From the NCBI GenBank assembly GCA_027459325.1, contig DAIDIO010000003.1:1-64000 (forward strand): a DNA stretch of 64,000 nt. The letters are read 5' to 3'. Source of the stretch: Candidatus Saccharimonadota bacterium (GTDB taxonomy: Bacteria; Patescibacteriota; Saccharimonadia; Saccharimonadales; UBA4665). Shown here piece by piece: positions 1-8,838 of this stretch; the stretch's first letter is position 1; each line of letters begins with the position of its first letter. Below the pieces are notes generated by a model. That model had not been told where the DNA came from. It worked only from the letters and a program-made list of their open reading frames with translations, and did not search any database. A program made the position numbers and the translations under genes.

Positions 1-427
1 GGCCCCTAAGTAAACCCTTCTTTTTAGCCATAGCTGTAGTTCGCTGTTTCATGGCTCCCAGACTCATATGCCAGAGCTGTTCAGTAGTCTCCTCGGAGTA
101 ATCCCACATCTTATCTCTAACGAAAATCCTAATAGCTTCCGGGATCTCGTCATGCAGCCTTTCAGCACAGGGATAGTCGTATTGTTCCCATAACCAGGCT
201 AATGCTGCTTCTGTCTCAGTCGTGTAATATTTGGGCCTTCCAAACTTAGGCGGAGCTTTCCAGTTAGAACGTTTCTGTTCTCTGGCAAACGATCTAATGA
301 GCGACTTCCGAGGCATCCTGGTAACAGCCATAACGTTACCAAGTATTACGCCCTTTTCTTTCTTATCTGCCTTTAGGTAGGCTGGCAGTTGTTCCTTAAT
401 TATGGCATGTTTCATAGCTCTCTTCAT
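1..427 (-). CDS. Transposase/integrase-like protein, N-terminal part (runs off the window)
   Basis: An open frame of 142 codons starts at the ATG at 425-427 and stays open to the window edge, so its C-terminus lies outside. The N-terminal third is basic, with a MPRKSLIRSFAREQ helix. It continues into a segment (TEAALAWLWEQYDYPCAERL) and a second one (LWHMSLGAMKQRTTAMAKKKG) that resemble the helix-turn-helix region ahead of the DDE/rve core in a family of bacterial transposases, where a similar 'MSPATIDR' motif is followed by a KG-rich linker. That family match is from memory and not verified. No catalytic residues are inside the window. Repeated GGTAACACTA boxes lie just upstream of its start. 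Alternatives are a phage-type regulator or a dead transposase fragment. Confidence 0.5.
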   Translation of the reverse strand, partial: MKRAMKHAIIKEQLPAYLKADKKEKGVILGNVMAVTRMPRKSLIRSFAREQKRSNWKAPPKFGRPKYYTTETEAALAWLWEQYDYPCAERLHDEIPEAIRIFVRDKMWDYSEETTEQLWHMSLGAMKQRTTAMAKKKGLLRG

Positions 428-438
428 AGTGAGAATTA

Positions 439-483
439 CGGTAACACTATTAATATCTAACCGGTACTATTTCGGTAACACTA
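439..483. repeat. Short direct repeats (cggtaacacta) upstream of the transposase-like gene
   Basis: The 11-mer cggtaacacta occurs at 439-449 and again at 473-483 (34-base spacing). A shortened copy, cggtacta, lies between them at 462-469. They sit directly upstream of the minus-strand transposase-like gene. They could be transposase-binding repeats at an element end, or operators for autoregulation. Confidence 0.5.
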
Positions 484-570
484 CTTTTTATCTAATGCGA
501 CATATTTCTTTAAGATAAGCATTAGTGATATACTTGGAACTAGAATAGACTATGCTAGAACTAGGGTGGT

Positions 571-1650
571 ATGAAACTAATAAACAGTTTAAATAGATAT
601 TTCTTTGAAGACAAACCGCTATTCGGTCTTGACATAGGTCATGATACTATCAGGGTGGCGCAGCTCGAACCAGGCCACAAAGTGCCTAAGATCAAAGGCT
701 ACGGTTCGATACTATTTGATCCTACAGCTATCGAGGACGGGGTCATAACGCAGCCGGAGTTAATTGCAAAAGTCGCCGTGAAATTGTTTAGCAAGGAGTT
801 GATTGGTGATATTAGCACCAATCATGTGGCCGTATCACTACCTGCAGCTAGAGCCTTAACGCGTTCTGTGCGGCTACCTAAAATGAACCCAAAGGATATT
901 GATGACGCCGTAAAAACCGAAGCTGAACAATATTTGGCAACCAGTATCGACGATTTATATCTTGACTACACATTACTTACTAAAGATAAAACCGGCATGG
1001 AAGTGTTTGTCGTAGCTATGCCCCGTAAGATTGTCGATTCATATTTAGTGTTAACTAAGATGATGGGGCTGGAAGCAGTCTTATTCGACACGGCTATTGG
1101 CGCCAGTGCCCAAATATTTGCGCGCGATGACCGCAGCGACATACCGGCTGTGCTAATAGATTTTGGTGCTGAAAATGCTGATATTACTATTTATAACAAG
1201 GGCCTGGTGGTTACCGGCTCAGTGTCTTTTGGTGGGGATAATGTAACCAAGGTTATAGCCGAAAAACTTAATATTTCGCCAAAAGAAGCTATAGCAATCA
1301 AAAGCAAAAACGGATTATCTAAAAGCCCGATGCAAAAACAGGTCCTGGCAGCCACAGAGCCGTTGCTGGAGCAGCTCTTAAATGAAATTAGACGTACCAT
1401 CCGCTATTACGAGCAGAGATACACCGAGGAGCCGCCTATTGGTCAGATTATCACAATGGGTGGCGGGGCTAATATGCCTGGACTAGCTGATTACCTCACT
1501 GATCATTTACGTTTACCGGTTAGAACTTTCAATATCCGTGATCACGTTGACTTCGGCAATTTACATGAATTCTATGCTGCTGACCGGATGTCCTTCGTCA
1601 CTGCTATTGGACTGGCGATCGCTGAACCGAGCGAGGTTTTTAATGATTAA
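571..1650 (+). CDS. pilM: Type IV pilus inner-membrane platform protein PilM (actin-like ATPase)
   Basis: This 359-residue cytoplasmic protein has the PilM/actin-like fold signature. The first phosphate-binding loop is near residues 18-31 (LFGLDIGHDTIRVAQLE), a second ATP-binding strand lies near 200 (AVLIDFGAENADI), and the adenosine loop is near 300 (ITMGGGANMPGLADYL). PilM recruits the PilN-PilO membrane pair and links it to the assembly ATPases. The length is normal for the family. It is the first gene of an operon whose next genes fit pilN and pilO. The assembly and retraction ATPases, PilC and the pilins are not in this window. The start is supported by an AGGGTGGT-type ribosome site immediately upstream. 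Confidence 0.93.
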   Translation: MKLINSLNRYFFEDKPLFGLDIGHDTIRVAQLEPGHKVPKIKGYGSILFDPTAIEDGVITQPELIAKVAVKLFSKELIGDISTNHVAVSLPAARALTRSVRLPKMNPKDIDDAVKTEAEQYLATSIDDLYLDYTLLTKDKTGMEVFVVAMPRKIVDSYLVLTKMMGLEAVLFDTAIGASAQIFARDDRSDIPAVLIDFGAENADITIYNKGLVVTGSVSFGGDNVTKVIAEKLNISPKEAIAIKSKNGLSKSPMQKQVLAATEPLLEQLLNEIRRTIRYYEQRYTEEPPIGQIITMGGGANMPGLADYLTDHLRLPVRTFNIRDHVDFGNLHEFYAADRMSFVTAIGLAIAEPSEVFND

Positions 1651-2239
1651 TTTATTGCCACCGGACTTAAAAGAAGAATACCGCTATGCCAGGCGTAACC
1701 GCAGACTGCTTAATTGGCTGGCTGCTACCCTGGCGGCAGTTATTGGCGTTTTTATAATTACAGCAGGCGGCATGTTGCTTATGGATAAATCCATTAATAC
1801 CTACAAGACGCATATAGCAAGCGAGCAATCAGGACTGGTTAGTCAGAATCTGGCTGCCACTCAGAAGCAGGTGACTGATATTTCCAACAATCTTAGATTA
1901 ATGGTTCAGGTACTTTCTAAAGAGATACTGTTCTCTAAGTTATTAACACAGCTAGGCAGCATTACGCCGTCTAATGCCATATTAACTAATCTGGCAATTT
2001 CCCAAACCCAGAGCGCTATAGACATAACTGCTGAAACCAGTAACTATAATGCGGCAACTCAATTGCAGATTAATCTGGCAGCGCCGTCTAACCAGATCTT
2101 TTCAAAGGCAGACATTGAAAACATTACGTGTAATACAGGTAATCAGGTTTCAAACAGTAATTATCCGTGTACCGCCAGTATCAGGGCTGAATTTACTAAA
2201 AACAATCCATTCTTATTTATTAACTCTAAAAATACATAA
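1643..2239 (+). CDS. pilN: Type IV pilus assembly protein PilN
   Basis: This is a 198-residue bitopic membrane protein. It opens with MINLLPPDLKEEYRYARRNR, the classic PilN N-terminus: a short cytoplasmic motif that docks into PilM. A single transmembrane helix follows around residues 24-45 and then a periplasmic coiled-coil/ferredoxin-like part. The frame is open further upstream (to 1538), but the family N-terminus fixes the start at the ATG at 1643. That start overlaps the end of pilM by 8 bases and has a GAGG ribosome site inside pilM, suggesting translational coupling. Confidence 0.9.
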   Translation: MINLLPPDLKEEYRYARRNRRLLNWLAATLAAVIGVFIITAGGMLLMDKSINTYKTHIASEQSGLVSQNLAATQKQVTDISNNLRLMVQVLSKEILFSKLLTQLGSITPSNAILTNLAISQTQSAIDITAETSNYNAATQLQINLAAPSNQIFSKADIENITCNTGNQVSNSNYPCTASIRAEFTKNNPFLFINSKNT

Positions 2240-2242
2240 ATT

Positions 2243-2842
2243 ATGAATAGTAAAAAACTTTATTATGGACTGGTTGCACTTCTTATAATTCTTGGTGCAG
2301 GTTTATTTATCGGAGCTTATGAGGCGAATGGACTGCTTGAGCATAAATCAAACACTCTAGCTAAACTCAAGGCTAGCGATCAAACTACCATAGCCGAGAA
2401 AATACAGCTAGCTAAGAATAAACAGGATATTGCAAAATACTCAAGCCTCAATACGATCGCCAAGTCGGTAGTTCCGCAAGATAAAGATCAGGCTGAGGCG
2501 GTTAGGGAAATTGTTGCACTGGCCGGCCAGAGTGGAATTAATCAGCTATCATCAATTTCATTCCCGCCATCTACGCTTGGAGGTACGACTACCGTAAAAG
2601 CCGGCAACGGATTAACGCAGGTAACGCCAGTAAAAGGTATCGCTGGAGTATATAATCTGCAGATTACTATTACACAAACGCCATCGAACCCTGTTCCCTA
2701 CTCTAGTTTCATCGGTTTTCTTACTAAGCTTGAACAGAATAGGCGTACAGCACAGGTTGAGAGCATTAATGTTCAACCTGATCAAACCAACCCGAACCTA
2801 GTTGCCTTTACATTAATAATTAACGAGTTTATAAAGCCATGA
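2243..2842 (+). CDS. pilO: Type IV pilus assembly protein PilO-like
   Basis: This 199-residue protein has an N-terminal transmembrane helix (about residues 8-27), then a predicted coiled coil (LLEHKSNTLAKLKASDQ) and a C-terminal alpha/beta region. That is the layout of PilO, which heterodimerises with PilN through the coiled coil. It starts 3 bases after pilN and overlaps the next gene by 4 bases, so it lies in the same operon. Assignment rests on architecture and position more than on strong sequence motifs. Confidence 0.82.
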   Translation: MNSKKLYYGLVALLIILGAGLFIGAYEANGLLEHKSNTLAKLKASDQTTIAEKIQLAKNKQDIAKYSSLNTIAKSVVPQDKDQAEAVREIVALAGQSGINQLSSISFPPSTLGGTTTVKAGNGLTQVTPVKGIAGVYNLQITITQTPSNPVPYSSFIGFLTKLEQNRRTAQVESINVQPDQTNPNLVAFTLIINEFIKP

Positions 2843-3126
2843 ATTTAGATAGTCTTAAAAGCCAGTCGCAGGAATTATTTAATAAAGTCATTAAGCTAAG
2901 AGTATTTATTTTTGCGCTAATAGTCATAGTAATTTACGGTTATCTGTTACTCAGAATTAACACTCTCAAAAACCCTCAACCAGCTTTGGTAAGTCAGTCT
3001 AGTCAGAGCCAGGCAACTACACATATTGATCCGGCTTTAGTCAACAAAATAAACCAGTTACAGGATGACAGTGTCAGCGTCCAGGCTTTGTTTAACCAAG
3101 CCAGACAAAATCCATTTCAGGAATAG
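2839..3126 (+). CDS. Small bitopic membrane protein at the end of the pil operon (PilP-like by position)
   Basis: This is a 95-residue protein with one transmembrane helix (about residues 22-40) and a short Gln/Ser-rich extracytoplasmic tail ending in an NPFQE motif. It begins inside the last codons of pilO (ATGA overlap), so it is translated with the pilus genes. In other bacteria this slot holds the lipoprotein PilP. This protein has no lipobox, and a PilP beta domain is not evident. A role in the PilMNO inner-membrane complex is inferred from operon position only. Confidence 0.6.
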   Translation: MNLDSLKSQSQELFNKVIKLRVFIFALIVIVIYGYLLLRINTLKNPQPALVSQSSQSQATTHIDPALVNKINQLQDDSVSVQALFNQARQNPFQE

Positions 3127-3132
3127 CAACCA

Positions 3133-3870
3133 TTATATCTTGAGATCTTTTTCGGCTGCTTGAATCAGTCTGATACCACCGGCTTCATCCCGCCAGCGCA
3201 GGTAGGCCGGGCTTGAGCTGGCATGGCGCTCTCTCCAGAAATATAGAACGTTTCTTGAGTAAAGTACCGTCTGTTCATTGATCACTCCCCTGCCCGCCAG
3301 TAGATCGGCTGCCGCCCCTGGCCCACCGTTATAGGCGGTACCGACAGCCTCAGCCGTTAAATCATAAGTCGGGGCCTGTGTGTAGCTACCAAAAGTATTT
3401 CTTAACCAGTTTAAATAAGCTGCCCCAAATTCGATACTGGTGTCTGGATTAAAAAGATTATAATGCTTAACCGGAGTTTTTAAATACTTGCTGGCTATAT
3501 CTCTGGCGGTTAAGGGAGTGATCTGCATAAGTCCGTACGCTTCACCGCTATTAGCTTTAGGGTCGCCCCCCGATTCTATGGTCATAATTATTGCGAGGAA
3601 AGTCGGGTCGATATTATACCTTTTAGCCATTGCATCGATTTCCGGTTGCCAGTACTTGACGGTTTTTGGAATCCAGGGGCTATCGATAGTTGCGGTTTCT
3701 GGTCTCAGCGGCACTTCTGAGTGCACTATAAGTATATATATTGAAAAACCTATTAAAGCAATTACTACTCCAGACAATAGGAAGCCTAGGTCGCGTTTTT
3801 TAAAACCTAGCTTATGCCAACTTATAACTAAATGCTTTTTTTGCTCTTTAACGCTTTTAAACTTCTCCAC
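3133..3870 (-). CDS. Membrane-anchored lytic transglycosylase (SLT domain)
   Basis: This 245-residue protein has a basic cytoplasmic N-terminus, one transmembrane helix (about residues 29-50) and an extracytoplasmic goose-lysozyme-like SLT domain. The catalytic Glu is Glu99 in TIESGG. The following motifs AYGLMQITP and GTAYNGGPGA match soluble lytic transglycosylases, which cleave the MurNAc-GlcNAc bond to make anhydro-muropeptides. It converges on the pil operon with a gap of only 6 bases. A job in opening peptidoglycan for pilus passage or for host-cell contact is possible but inferred. Confidence 0.88.
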   Translation of the reverse strand: MEKFKSVKEQKKHLVISWHKLGFKKRDLGFLLSGVVIALIGFSIYILIVHSEVPLRPETATIDSPWIPKTVKYWQPEIDAMAKRYNIDPTFLAIIMTIESGGDPKANSGEAYGLMQITPLTARDIASKYLKTPVKHYNLFNPDTSIEFGAAYLNWLRNTFGSYTQAPTYDLTAEAVGTAYNGGPGAAADLLAGRGVINEQTVLYSRNVLYFWRERHASSSPAYLRWRDEAGGIRLIQAAEKDLKI

Positions 3871-3914
3871 AGGTTAATAATATCAGCTAAGTCGAGTATT
3901 TAGCGGCTCAATAT

Positions 3915-4775
3915 TTACTTATAAGTGTGAAATAAGGCGGCAGTACCTGCAAAAATACTGAACTTACTTACAGTTTCTAATTTATTGCGTTTACTTTTAG
4001 AAGACTCTTTAAACCTAGCATCATGGTTTTGATCAATACAGTATTTGGATAATTCTTCTTTCAAAAATGCATCTCGTCTTTGGGCAGTTGTAACCAAGTT
4101 TCCGCTTGTCAGCAAAGCGCTAATAAGTGTAGATGAAGATCGATTCTGGCTAAGGGCCGCTCCTGCTATGCCAAGAACGGCTCTCGATGTTCGAGTGCCC
4201 ATTCCGCCTTCTTTAACAATAATACCCTTGGATTCGGCCTTAGCTCTATACAAGGCAGGAAAAGGTGCGCTCATTGCAGCTACTGCGTAGTTATTAGCCG
4301 AAATATGGTCGCCATGTTTTCGAGCTTTATTTGATAAAGTCCAGGCTATAGATGTTTCTTGGAGTTTGTCGGATATAAGGTCTAACAGTTTGCCGAATTC
4401 CGAAGTCTGATCAGTTCCTCTCGCTAATGCTCCATCTATAAAATCAGCAGCGGAGCCAGTTGCAATTAATGCGGTAGCAATAACTGATTTTTTATTGCTA
4501 CTTTCGCTATTAAGTAAAACTATACAGCCGGCACCTACTAATGCATTACCTAAAAAACTAACGCGGTTAGGGGTGACACCAGGTATTTTACTTATTTTAT
4601 CTACAGCTAAGTCAGCCACTGGTTCAAATAATTGCCTAAGTTTACTATTCCTAGTAGCGGCATTAATATCTTGTTCGTCGACCTGGCTAACAGCATCAGT
4701 TGATTCAGTATCAATATAACCTACTAAATCTTCTTCAAGATTATTAAACACATTGTCTATTTCTTCTAACGCCAT
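3915..4775 (-). CDS. CDP-alcohol phosphatidyltransferase family protein
   Basis: This 286-residue protein carries a complete CDP-alcohol phosphotransferase signature at about residues 111-136: D-x2-D-G-x2-A-R-x8-G-x3-D-x3-D. The four metal-binding Asp residues are all present. These enzymes move an alcohol phosphate from CDP-linked donors (for example making phosphatidylglycerol phosphate or phosphatidylinositol phosphate) at the membrane. The acidic N-terminal extension of about 55 residues and a hydrophilic C-terminus are unusual. The substrate cannot be told from sequence. It lies alone between the lytic transglycosylase and the hydrolase. Confidence 0.85.
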   Translation of the reverse strand: MALEEIDNVFNNLEEDLVGYIDTESTDAVSQVDEQDINAATRNSKLRQLFEPVADLAVDKISKIPGVTPNRVSFLGNALVGAGCIVLLNSESSNKKSVIATALIATGSAADFIDGALARGTDQTSEFGKLLDLISDKLQETSIAWTLSNKARKHGDHISANNYAVAAMSAPFPALYRAKAESKGIIVKEGGMGTRTSRAVLGIAGAALSQNRSSSTLISALLTSGNLVTTAQRRDAFLKEELSKYCIDQNHDARFKESSKSKRNKLETVSKFSIFAGTAALFHTYK

Positions 4776-4825
4776 TGTTCTAAAAAGGATATCACATTTT
4801 TGTTTAATATGGATTGATCATTTGA

Positions 4826-5566
4826 TTAATTGGTCATTGTTTTGTGTAGTAAATCCAGTGATATTGCCCATGCGTCATTAGCGGCCGCTTTATTGTAGGC
4901 TAAAGTATTAGAATCGTTAAAGAAGGCATGACCGCAATCTGGATAAACCTTGGCATTAAAGTCAACTCCGGCTTGTTTCATTCTATTCTCAACCTCAGGC
5001 AACTGAGATATCAAACGTTCATCGTTTTGGCCAAAGAAGGCCTGAATCGGGCAGTTTATATTTTTAAGCACTTCTACAGATTGATCGCAGTGGCCATAGA
5101 ATGGCAATGCTAATACTAGCTTTGGTTCAACTGTTGCAAGAGAAAAGCTGTAGGAGCCGCCGAAACAAAATCCAGTCACGGCTACTTTTTTTCTGGATTC
5201 CGGAAGGTCATATAAATAATTAAAACAGTCTTTCAGGCGGCTAACGGTTATTTCGCCAAACCCTGGTTCTTGCATTGGCGCCATTAATTTACGTAATTCA
5301 GGCTGTACGGTGTTACGTTTAACGGGATCAAAAATTGCTTTTTGGAGTTCGGCAACCTTCTTTGAATCGAAAACTGAATTATTCAGTAGGCTTGGCGCTA
5401 AGGCAATATAACCTTCTTTGGCATATCGATCAGCAACCGACTTTATGTGATCAACTAGTCCCCAGACTTCGTGAATAACTATAATAGCTCCTTTGGCCTC
5501 TGAATCAGGCATTGCTAGGTAGGCAGCCACCTGGTTATCGGCTTGTATTTCAATCATTTTTCCCAT
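4826..5566 (-). CDS. Dienelactone hydrolase family protein
   Basis: This 246-residue cytoplasmic alpha/beta hydrolase has the dienelactone hydrolase triad: Cys134 in GFCFGG, an Asp in FFGQNDERL and a His in DCGHAFF, plus the family HE motif near residue 33. Members hydrolyse lactones or small esters. The natural substrate is unknown here, and a full chlorocatechol pathway is not expected in this type of genome. The first ATG has an AAGGGGG ribosome site 9 bases upstream. It diverges from the abrB-MFS operon across about 100 bases. Confidence 0.87.
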   Translation of the reverse strand: MGKMIEIQADNQVAAYLAMPDSEAKGAIIVIHEVWGLVDHIKSVADRYAKEGYIALAPSLLNNSVFDSKKVAELQKAIFDPVKRNTVQPELRKLMAPMQEPGFGEITVSRLKDCFNYLYDLPESRKKVAVTGFCFGGSYSFSLATVEPKLVLALPFYGHCDQSVEVLKNINCPIQAFFGQNDERLISQLPEVENRMKQAGVDFNAKVYPDCGHAFFNDSNTLAYNKAAANDAWAISLDLLHKTMTN

Positions 5567-5595
5567 TACAATAACCCCCTTTATTACAGCTTAAA

Positions 5596-5625
5596 TTGAC
5601 TGTATTATTACATGAATAGTATGAT
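5596..5625 (+). promoter_or_regulatory. Predicted sigma70-type promoter of the abrB-MFS operon
   Basis: TTGACT (5596-5601) and TATGAT (5620-5625) are separated by 18 bases. A tandem GTATGAT repeat overlaps the -10 region, which could be an autoregulatory site for the AbrB-like protein encoded next. Confidence 0.6.
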
Positions 5626-5666
5626 AAGTATGATTATAAAGTCAATAAAGCAAAAGGTTGTTTGTT

Positions 5667-5936
5667 ATGAAATTAACAGATGAAAACCGGCCTGATTTTT
5701 TCAGCATTACAACCATCGGCGAGCGAGGTCAGGTAGTAATACCTAAAGATGCCAGGCAGGCGCTTAAGCTATCGCCTGGCGATAAGCTTGTAGTACTGCC
5801 AAGTAAGCATGGTAATGGAATTCTGTTCATGAAAGAGGAGAACATTAAAAAGCTGGCTCAAGAAATGAGTGAGAGAGCCGAGCAGATAACGCAGAAATCC
5901 AAATTACTACAAGAAAAGCTCAATAAAGCGAACTAA
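5667..5936 (+). CDS. AbrB/MazE/SpoVT-type DNA-binding protein
   Basis: This 89-residue protein has the swapped-hairpin AbrB domain in its first half (ITTIGERGQVVIPKDAR, then LKLSPGDKLVVL). A charged helical tail follows that probably dimerises or forms a coiled coil. A TTG start 9 bases upstream is possible, but the ATG at 5667 has an AAAAGG site at the right distance. The MFS exporter follows 49 bases downstream on the same strand, so it is a candidate local regulator. No toxin partner is visible, so an antitoxin role is unlikely. Confidence 0.82.
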   Translation: MKLTDENRPDFFSITTIGERGQVVIPKDARQALKLSPGDKLVVLPSKHGNGILFMKEENIKKLAQEMSERAEQITQKSKLLQEKLNKAN

Positions 5937-5962
5937 ATTAAAATAAATTGAGGAAATACAAA

Positions 5963-5992
5963 ATGAACAAAGGACGTTGTAACCTATGTTGA
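5963..5992 (+). CDS. Possible 9-codon leader ORF overlapping the MFS start
   Basis: ATG at 5963 with an AGGA site 8 bases upstream opens a 9-residue frame (MNKGRCNLC). Its TGA stop lies within the first codons of the MFS gene. Such leader peptides can control translation of exporters by ribosome stalling or coupling. It may be chance. Confidence 0.3.
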   Translation: MNKGRCNLC

Positions 5993-7686
5993 GAAGACTA
6001 CGTCAACACAGCGATAAAGCTAGCCCTCGCTATAAGTGGATTGCGCTGTCGAACACCACCTTAGGTATGTTGATGGCATCGATAAACGGCACCAGTCTAA
6101 TTATCGCCCTACCGGTTATTTTTAGAGGCATTAGGATCAATCCTTTAGATCCGGGCAGTTTTACTTATCTACTTTGGATTCTGATGGGCTATATGCTCGT
6201 AACAGCTGTACTTGTGGTAGCCTTCGGCAGGTTAGGCGATATGCTTGGCCGCGTTAAAATGTACAACCTAGGGTTTCTAATATTCACTATCGGCGCGTTA
6301 TTAGCAGCCTTAACCTGGAGCCATGGAACTGCAGGAGCAGCTGAACTAATCATCTTTAGGGTGATACAGGCTATAGGAGGCGCTTTACTTATGGCCAACT
6401 CGGCAGCCATTATTACTGACGCTTTCCCTGCGGACAGGCGCGGCATGGCTCTCGGTATTAATCAAATAGCGGCCATGGGCGGGTCTTTTATCGGGATTTT
6501 GGTTGGTGGATTGCTATCACAGATATCATGGCGTTGGGTATTTTTATTCAATGTACCTATCGGCATTATTGGAATTATTTGGTCGTATATAGCCCTTAAA
6601 GAAATTGATGTCTTTCATCCTGCCAAAATGGATTGGTTCGGTAATATTTCGTTTGCCGCCGGACTGGCTATGTTATTAGTCGGAATAACATACGGCATCC
6701 AGCCTTACGGTCATTCTGCAATGGGATGGAGCAATCCACTGGTTATCGGGCTAATCGCTGGAGGTTTGTCGTTACTAGTTATCTTCGTACTTATTGAACG
6801 GCAGGTTAAAGAACCGATGTTTAACCTGGGTCTTTTTAAGATCCGGGCTTTTACGGCGGGCAATATAGCCGGCTTACTTTCAGCTGTCGGAAGAGGTGGA
6901 CTGCAATTCATGCTGATAATCTGGTTACAGGGTATCTGGTTGCCGCTGCATGGCTATGCTTTTACCCAGACACCATTATGGGCAGGTATATACATGCTAC
7001 CAACTACGGCCGGTTTCCTGCTTGCCGGTCCCCTGTCGGGTTATCTCTCAGATAAATACGGAGCGCGGCCATTTGCGACTGGTGGCATGATCCTGGCTGC
7101 CTTTAGTTTTGGCTTAATGCTGCTATTGCCTGTTAACTTTAACTATCTGCCATTTGCAGGAATATTATTGCTAAACGGCTTAGCATTCGGCATGTTTTCT
7201 TCCCCGAATACCGCTGGAATAATGAATTCCGTGCCGTCAAGGTTCCGGGGTGTAGCTTCTGGAATGAGAGCGACGTTCATAAACGTTGGCATGCCATTAT
7301 CTATCGGGATATTTTTTAGTCTTATGATAGCCGGCTTAACTGCCAGCGTACCTACTAGTATTTATCATGGTTTGACCAGCAATGGTGTATCAGCAGCTAT
7401 TGCTACCCATCTGGCACACTTACCGGCTATCAGCTATATCTTCGCTGCTTTCCTAGGCTATAATCCACTTAAGTCTTTGCTTAGTCCAGCGGTACTAAAC
7501 AAGCTTCCGGCCGGCAGCGCTGCCCATCTAACTTCAAAAGAATACTTTCCGCAGATCATTGGATCGCCATTTAAGCATGGTCTAGTAATAGTACTTACTT
7601 TTGCTATCATTACTTGTTTAATTTCAGCCGCCGCATCTTGGCTTAGAGGTGGAAAGTATGTTCACCTTGAAGAAGCAGCATCGTAG
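5986..7686 (+). CDS. MFS transporter, DHA2 (EmrB/QacA-like) family
   Basis: This 566-residue integral membrane protein has about 14 hydrophobic segments, the size and layout of 14-helix drug:H+ antiporters. The MFS motif A loop is clear after helix 2 ([13 protein letters not shown]), and a related cytoplasmic loop occurs in the second half ([16 protein letters not shown]). It most likely exports small hydrophobic compounds. The true substrate is not visible. It is downstream of an AbrB-like regulator. The AAGGA site is 11 bases from the ATG at 5986 and overlaps a tiny upstream ORF. Confidence 0.9.
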   Translation: MLRRLRQHSDKASPRYKWIALSNTTLGMLMASINGTSLIIALPVIFRGIRINPLDPGSFTYLLWILMGYMLVTAVLVVAFGRLGDMLGRVKMYNLGFLIFTIGALLAALTWSHGTAGAAELIIFRVIQAIGGALLMANSAAIITDAFPADRRGMALGINQIAAMGGSFIGILVGGLLSQISWRWVFLFNVPIGIIGIIWSYIALKEIDVFHPAKMDWFGNISFAAGLAMLLVGITYGIQPYGHSAMGWSNPLVIGLIAGGLSLLVIFVLIERQVKEPMFNLGLFKIRAFTAGNIAGLLSAVGRGGLQFMLIIWLQGIWLPLHGYAFTQTPLWAGIYMLPTTAGFLLAGPLSGYLSDKYGARPFATGGMILAAFSFGLMLLLPVNFNYLPFAGILLLNGLAFGMFSSPNTAGIMNSVPSRFRGVASGMRATFINVGMPLSIGIFFSLMIAGLTASVPTSIYHGLTSNGVSAAIATHLAHLPAISYIFAAFLGYNPLKSLLSPAVLNKLPAGSAAHLTSKEYFPQIIGSPFKHGLVIVLTFAIITCLISAAASWLRGGKYVHLEEAAS

Positions 7687-7695
7687 CAAAAACCA

Positions 7696-8318
7696 TCATA
7701 GAAAATCAAAGCTATCTTTTTTTTCTAAAATCTCAAGTTCTACATTAGGCTCGCCATCTGATTTATTTACCAGTCCATTAATATATGAAGTGAGAATACC
7801 GGCTCCATGATGTAACTGCAATCAACCGCCAACTCGCGGAAGAGATTTGAATTGGCGGATATTACCTTCAATAACAACTCCAGGTTTAATAGGCTTGAAC
7901 TTGGTTCTAATATCTAGGCCGTGGCCAGGCTCGACTAAGCCTGTCGAGCGCAGGACACCGTGTCCTATCACAAATATTCTAGCCTTGGTGCTCTGATCAT
8001 CAAGGTATATGCCTCGGCGGAGAGAATCAACCCTCCTGTAAACCACTCTTGCTAAAGCTGCTGCAACAATTAGATTTTTATCAGACTCTTCTAGCTCTGC
8101 CGCTAATTCATCCAGATCAATATAAGTCTTGCCATTAAGCCAGTTATAGGCATTTGCCAGAATGGGTTCCCGCGAGGAAAGAGACAGAGACTCAGACCTT
8201 TCTCTCAGCATAGGAAGCTCGTGTTTCCATCGGTTCCATATGTATACGTCTTCGCTTATGGTGGGTAAATGGTCTGCCCCCCCAAGCCTTCAATTATTCG
8301 CCATTCTAAGCTAGCCAT
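7696..8318 (-). pseudogene. Unrecognised gene broken by a G7-tract frameshift and an in-frame TGA
   Basis: A strong ribosome site (TAAGGAG, 8324-8330) precedes an ATG at 8316-8318 whose frame dies after 20 codons. If the seven-C run at 8277-8283 (G7 on the coding strand) gained one base, the frame would join a 129-codon open frame (7822-8211). After that frame's TGA at 7822-7824, the same frame continues for 41 more codons (GAGILTSYINGLVNKSDGEP...) to a TGA at 7696. Together this would encode about 206 residues. I do not recognise the family. The middle part is helical and charged, and the end is acidic. Alternatives are a real 129-residue gene with an internal start, a sequencing error in the homopolymer, or slippage-controlled expression. 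Confidence 0.55.
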
Positions 8319-8436
8319 ACTTTCTCCTTAATAACAAAGATAATACATGGAGAAACTATTGCAAGCTTAAGTGGTTATAGAGTGAGAGCGCCGATATAGC
8401 TAAATTTAAATACTCTAAGAATTTCGAATGATTCAA

Positions 8437-8724
8437 TTATAGCCCGGTCGTTTGGTGCTTAATAGTTTGATTGATTTCTCTGTAGCCAGGGCGAGACGTA
8501 TGCAGGTAGCTGTAGAGATCAGTTACGTAAACACCAGCAAGTCCAATAATTAACAAAGTAATGACCAGCCAGGTTAGGGTCCGATACCTAGTTTCTATTA
8601 GCTGTTTCTTTAACAGTATGCTGCGTGCAAGTATCAGAATTAGCACAATGATCGCTAAATATTGTAATCCTAAAAAGAAGTAATGTAGATCTAGGGCATG
8701 GAGGCTGTATGTAGTCTGATTCAT
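8437..8724 (-). CDS. Small membrane protein, unknown function
   Basis: This 95-residue protein has two predicted transmembrane helices (about residues 14-37 and 49-68) linked by a short basic loop (KKQLIETRYR), and a hydrophilic C-terminal tail. No family is recognised. It sits alone between the broken gene and the LCP protein, with no clear operon partner. Confidence 0.6.
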   Translation of the reverse strand: MNQTTYSLHALDLHYFFLGLQYLAIIVLILILARSILLKKQLIETRYRTLTWLVITLLIIGLAGVYVTDLYSYLHTSRPGYREINQTIKHQTTGL

Positions 8725-8838
8725 ATACCGTACTTTATCATAAAATATTATTTATTTTTGCATAATGTAGTCTGAATAAGCTAAGCGGTTTTTCTCTTTT
8801 ACGGATTTCATTGCCTAATGATAGAAGGTTGTATAAGT

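Noticed and set aside
7822-7824. UGA read as an amino acid (recoding as in Gracilibacteria/SR1)
   Set aside because: Several well-defined genes in the window, for example pilO and the DHH phosphoesterase, end at UGA with normal C-termini, so UGA is a stop here.
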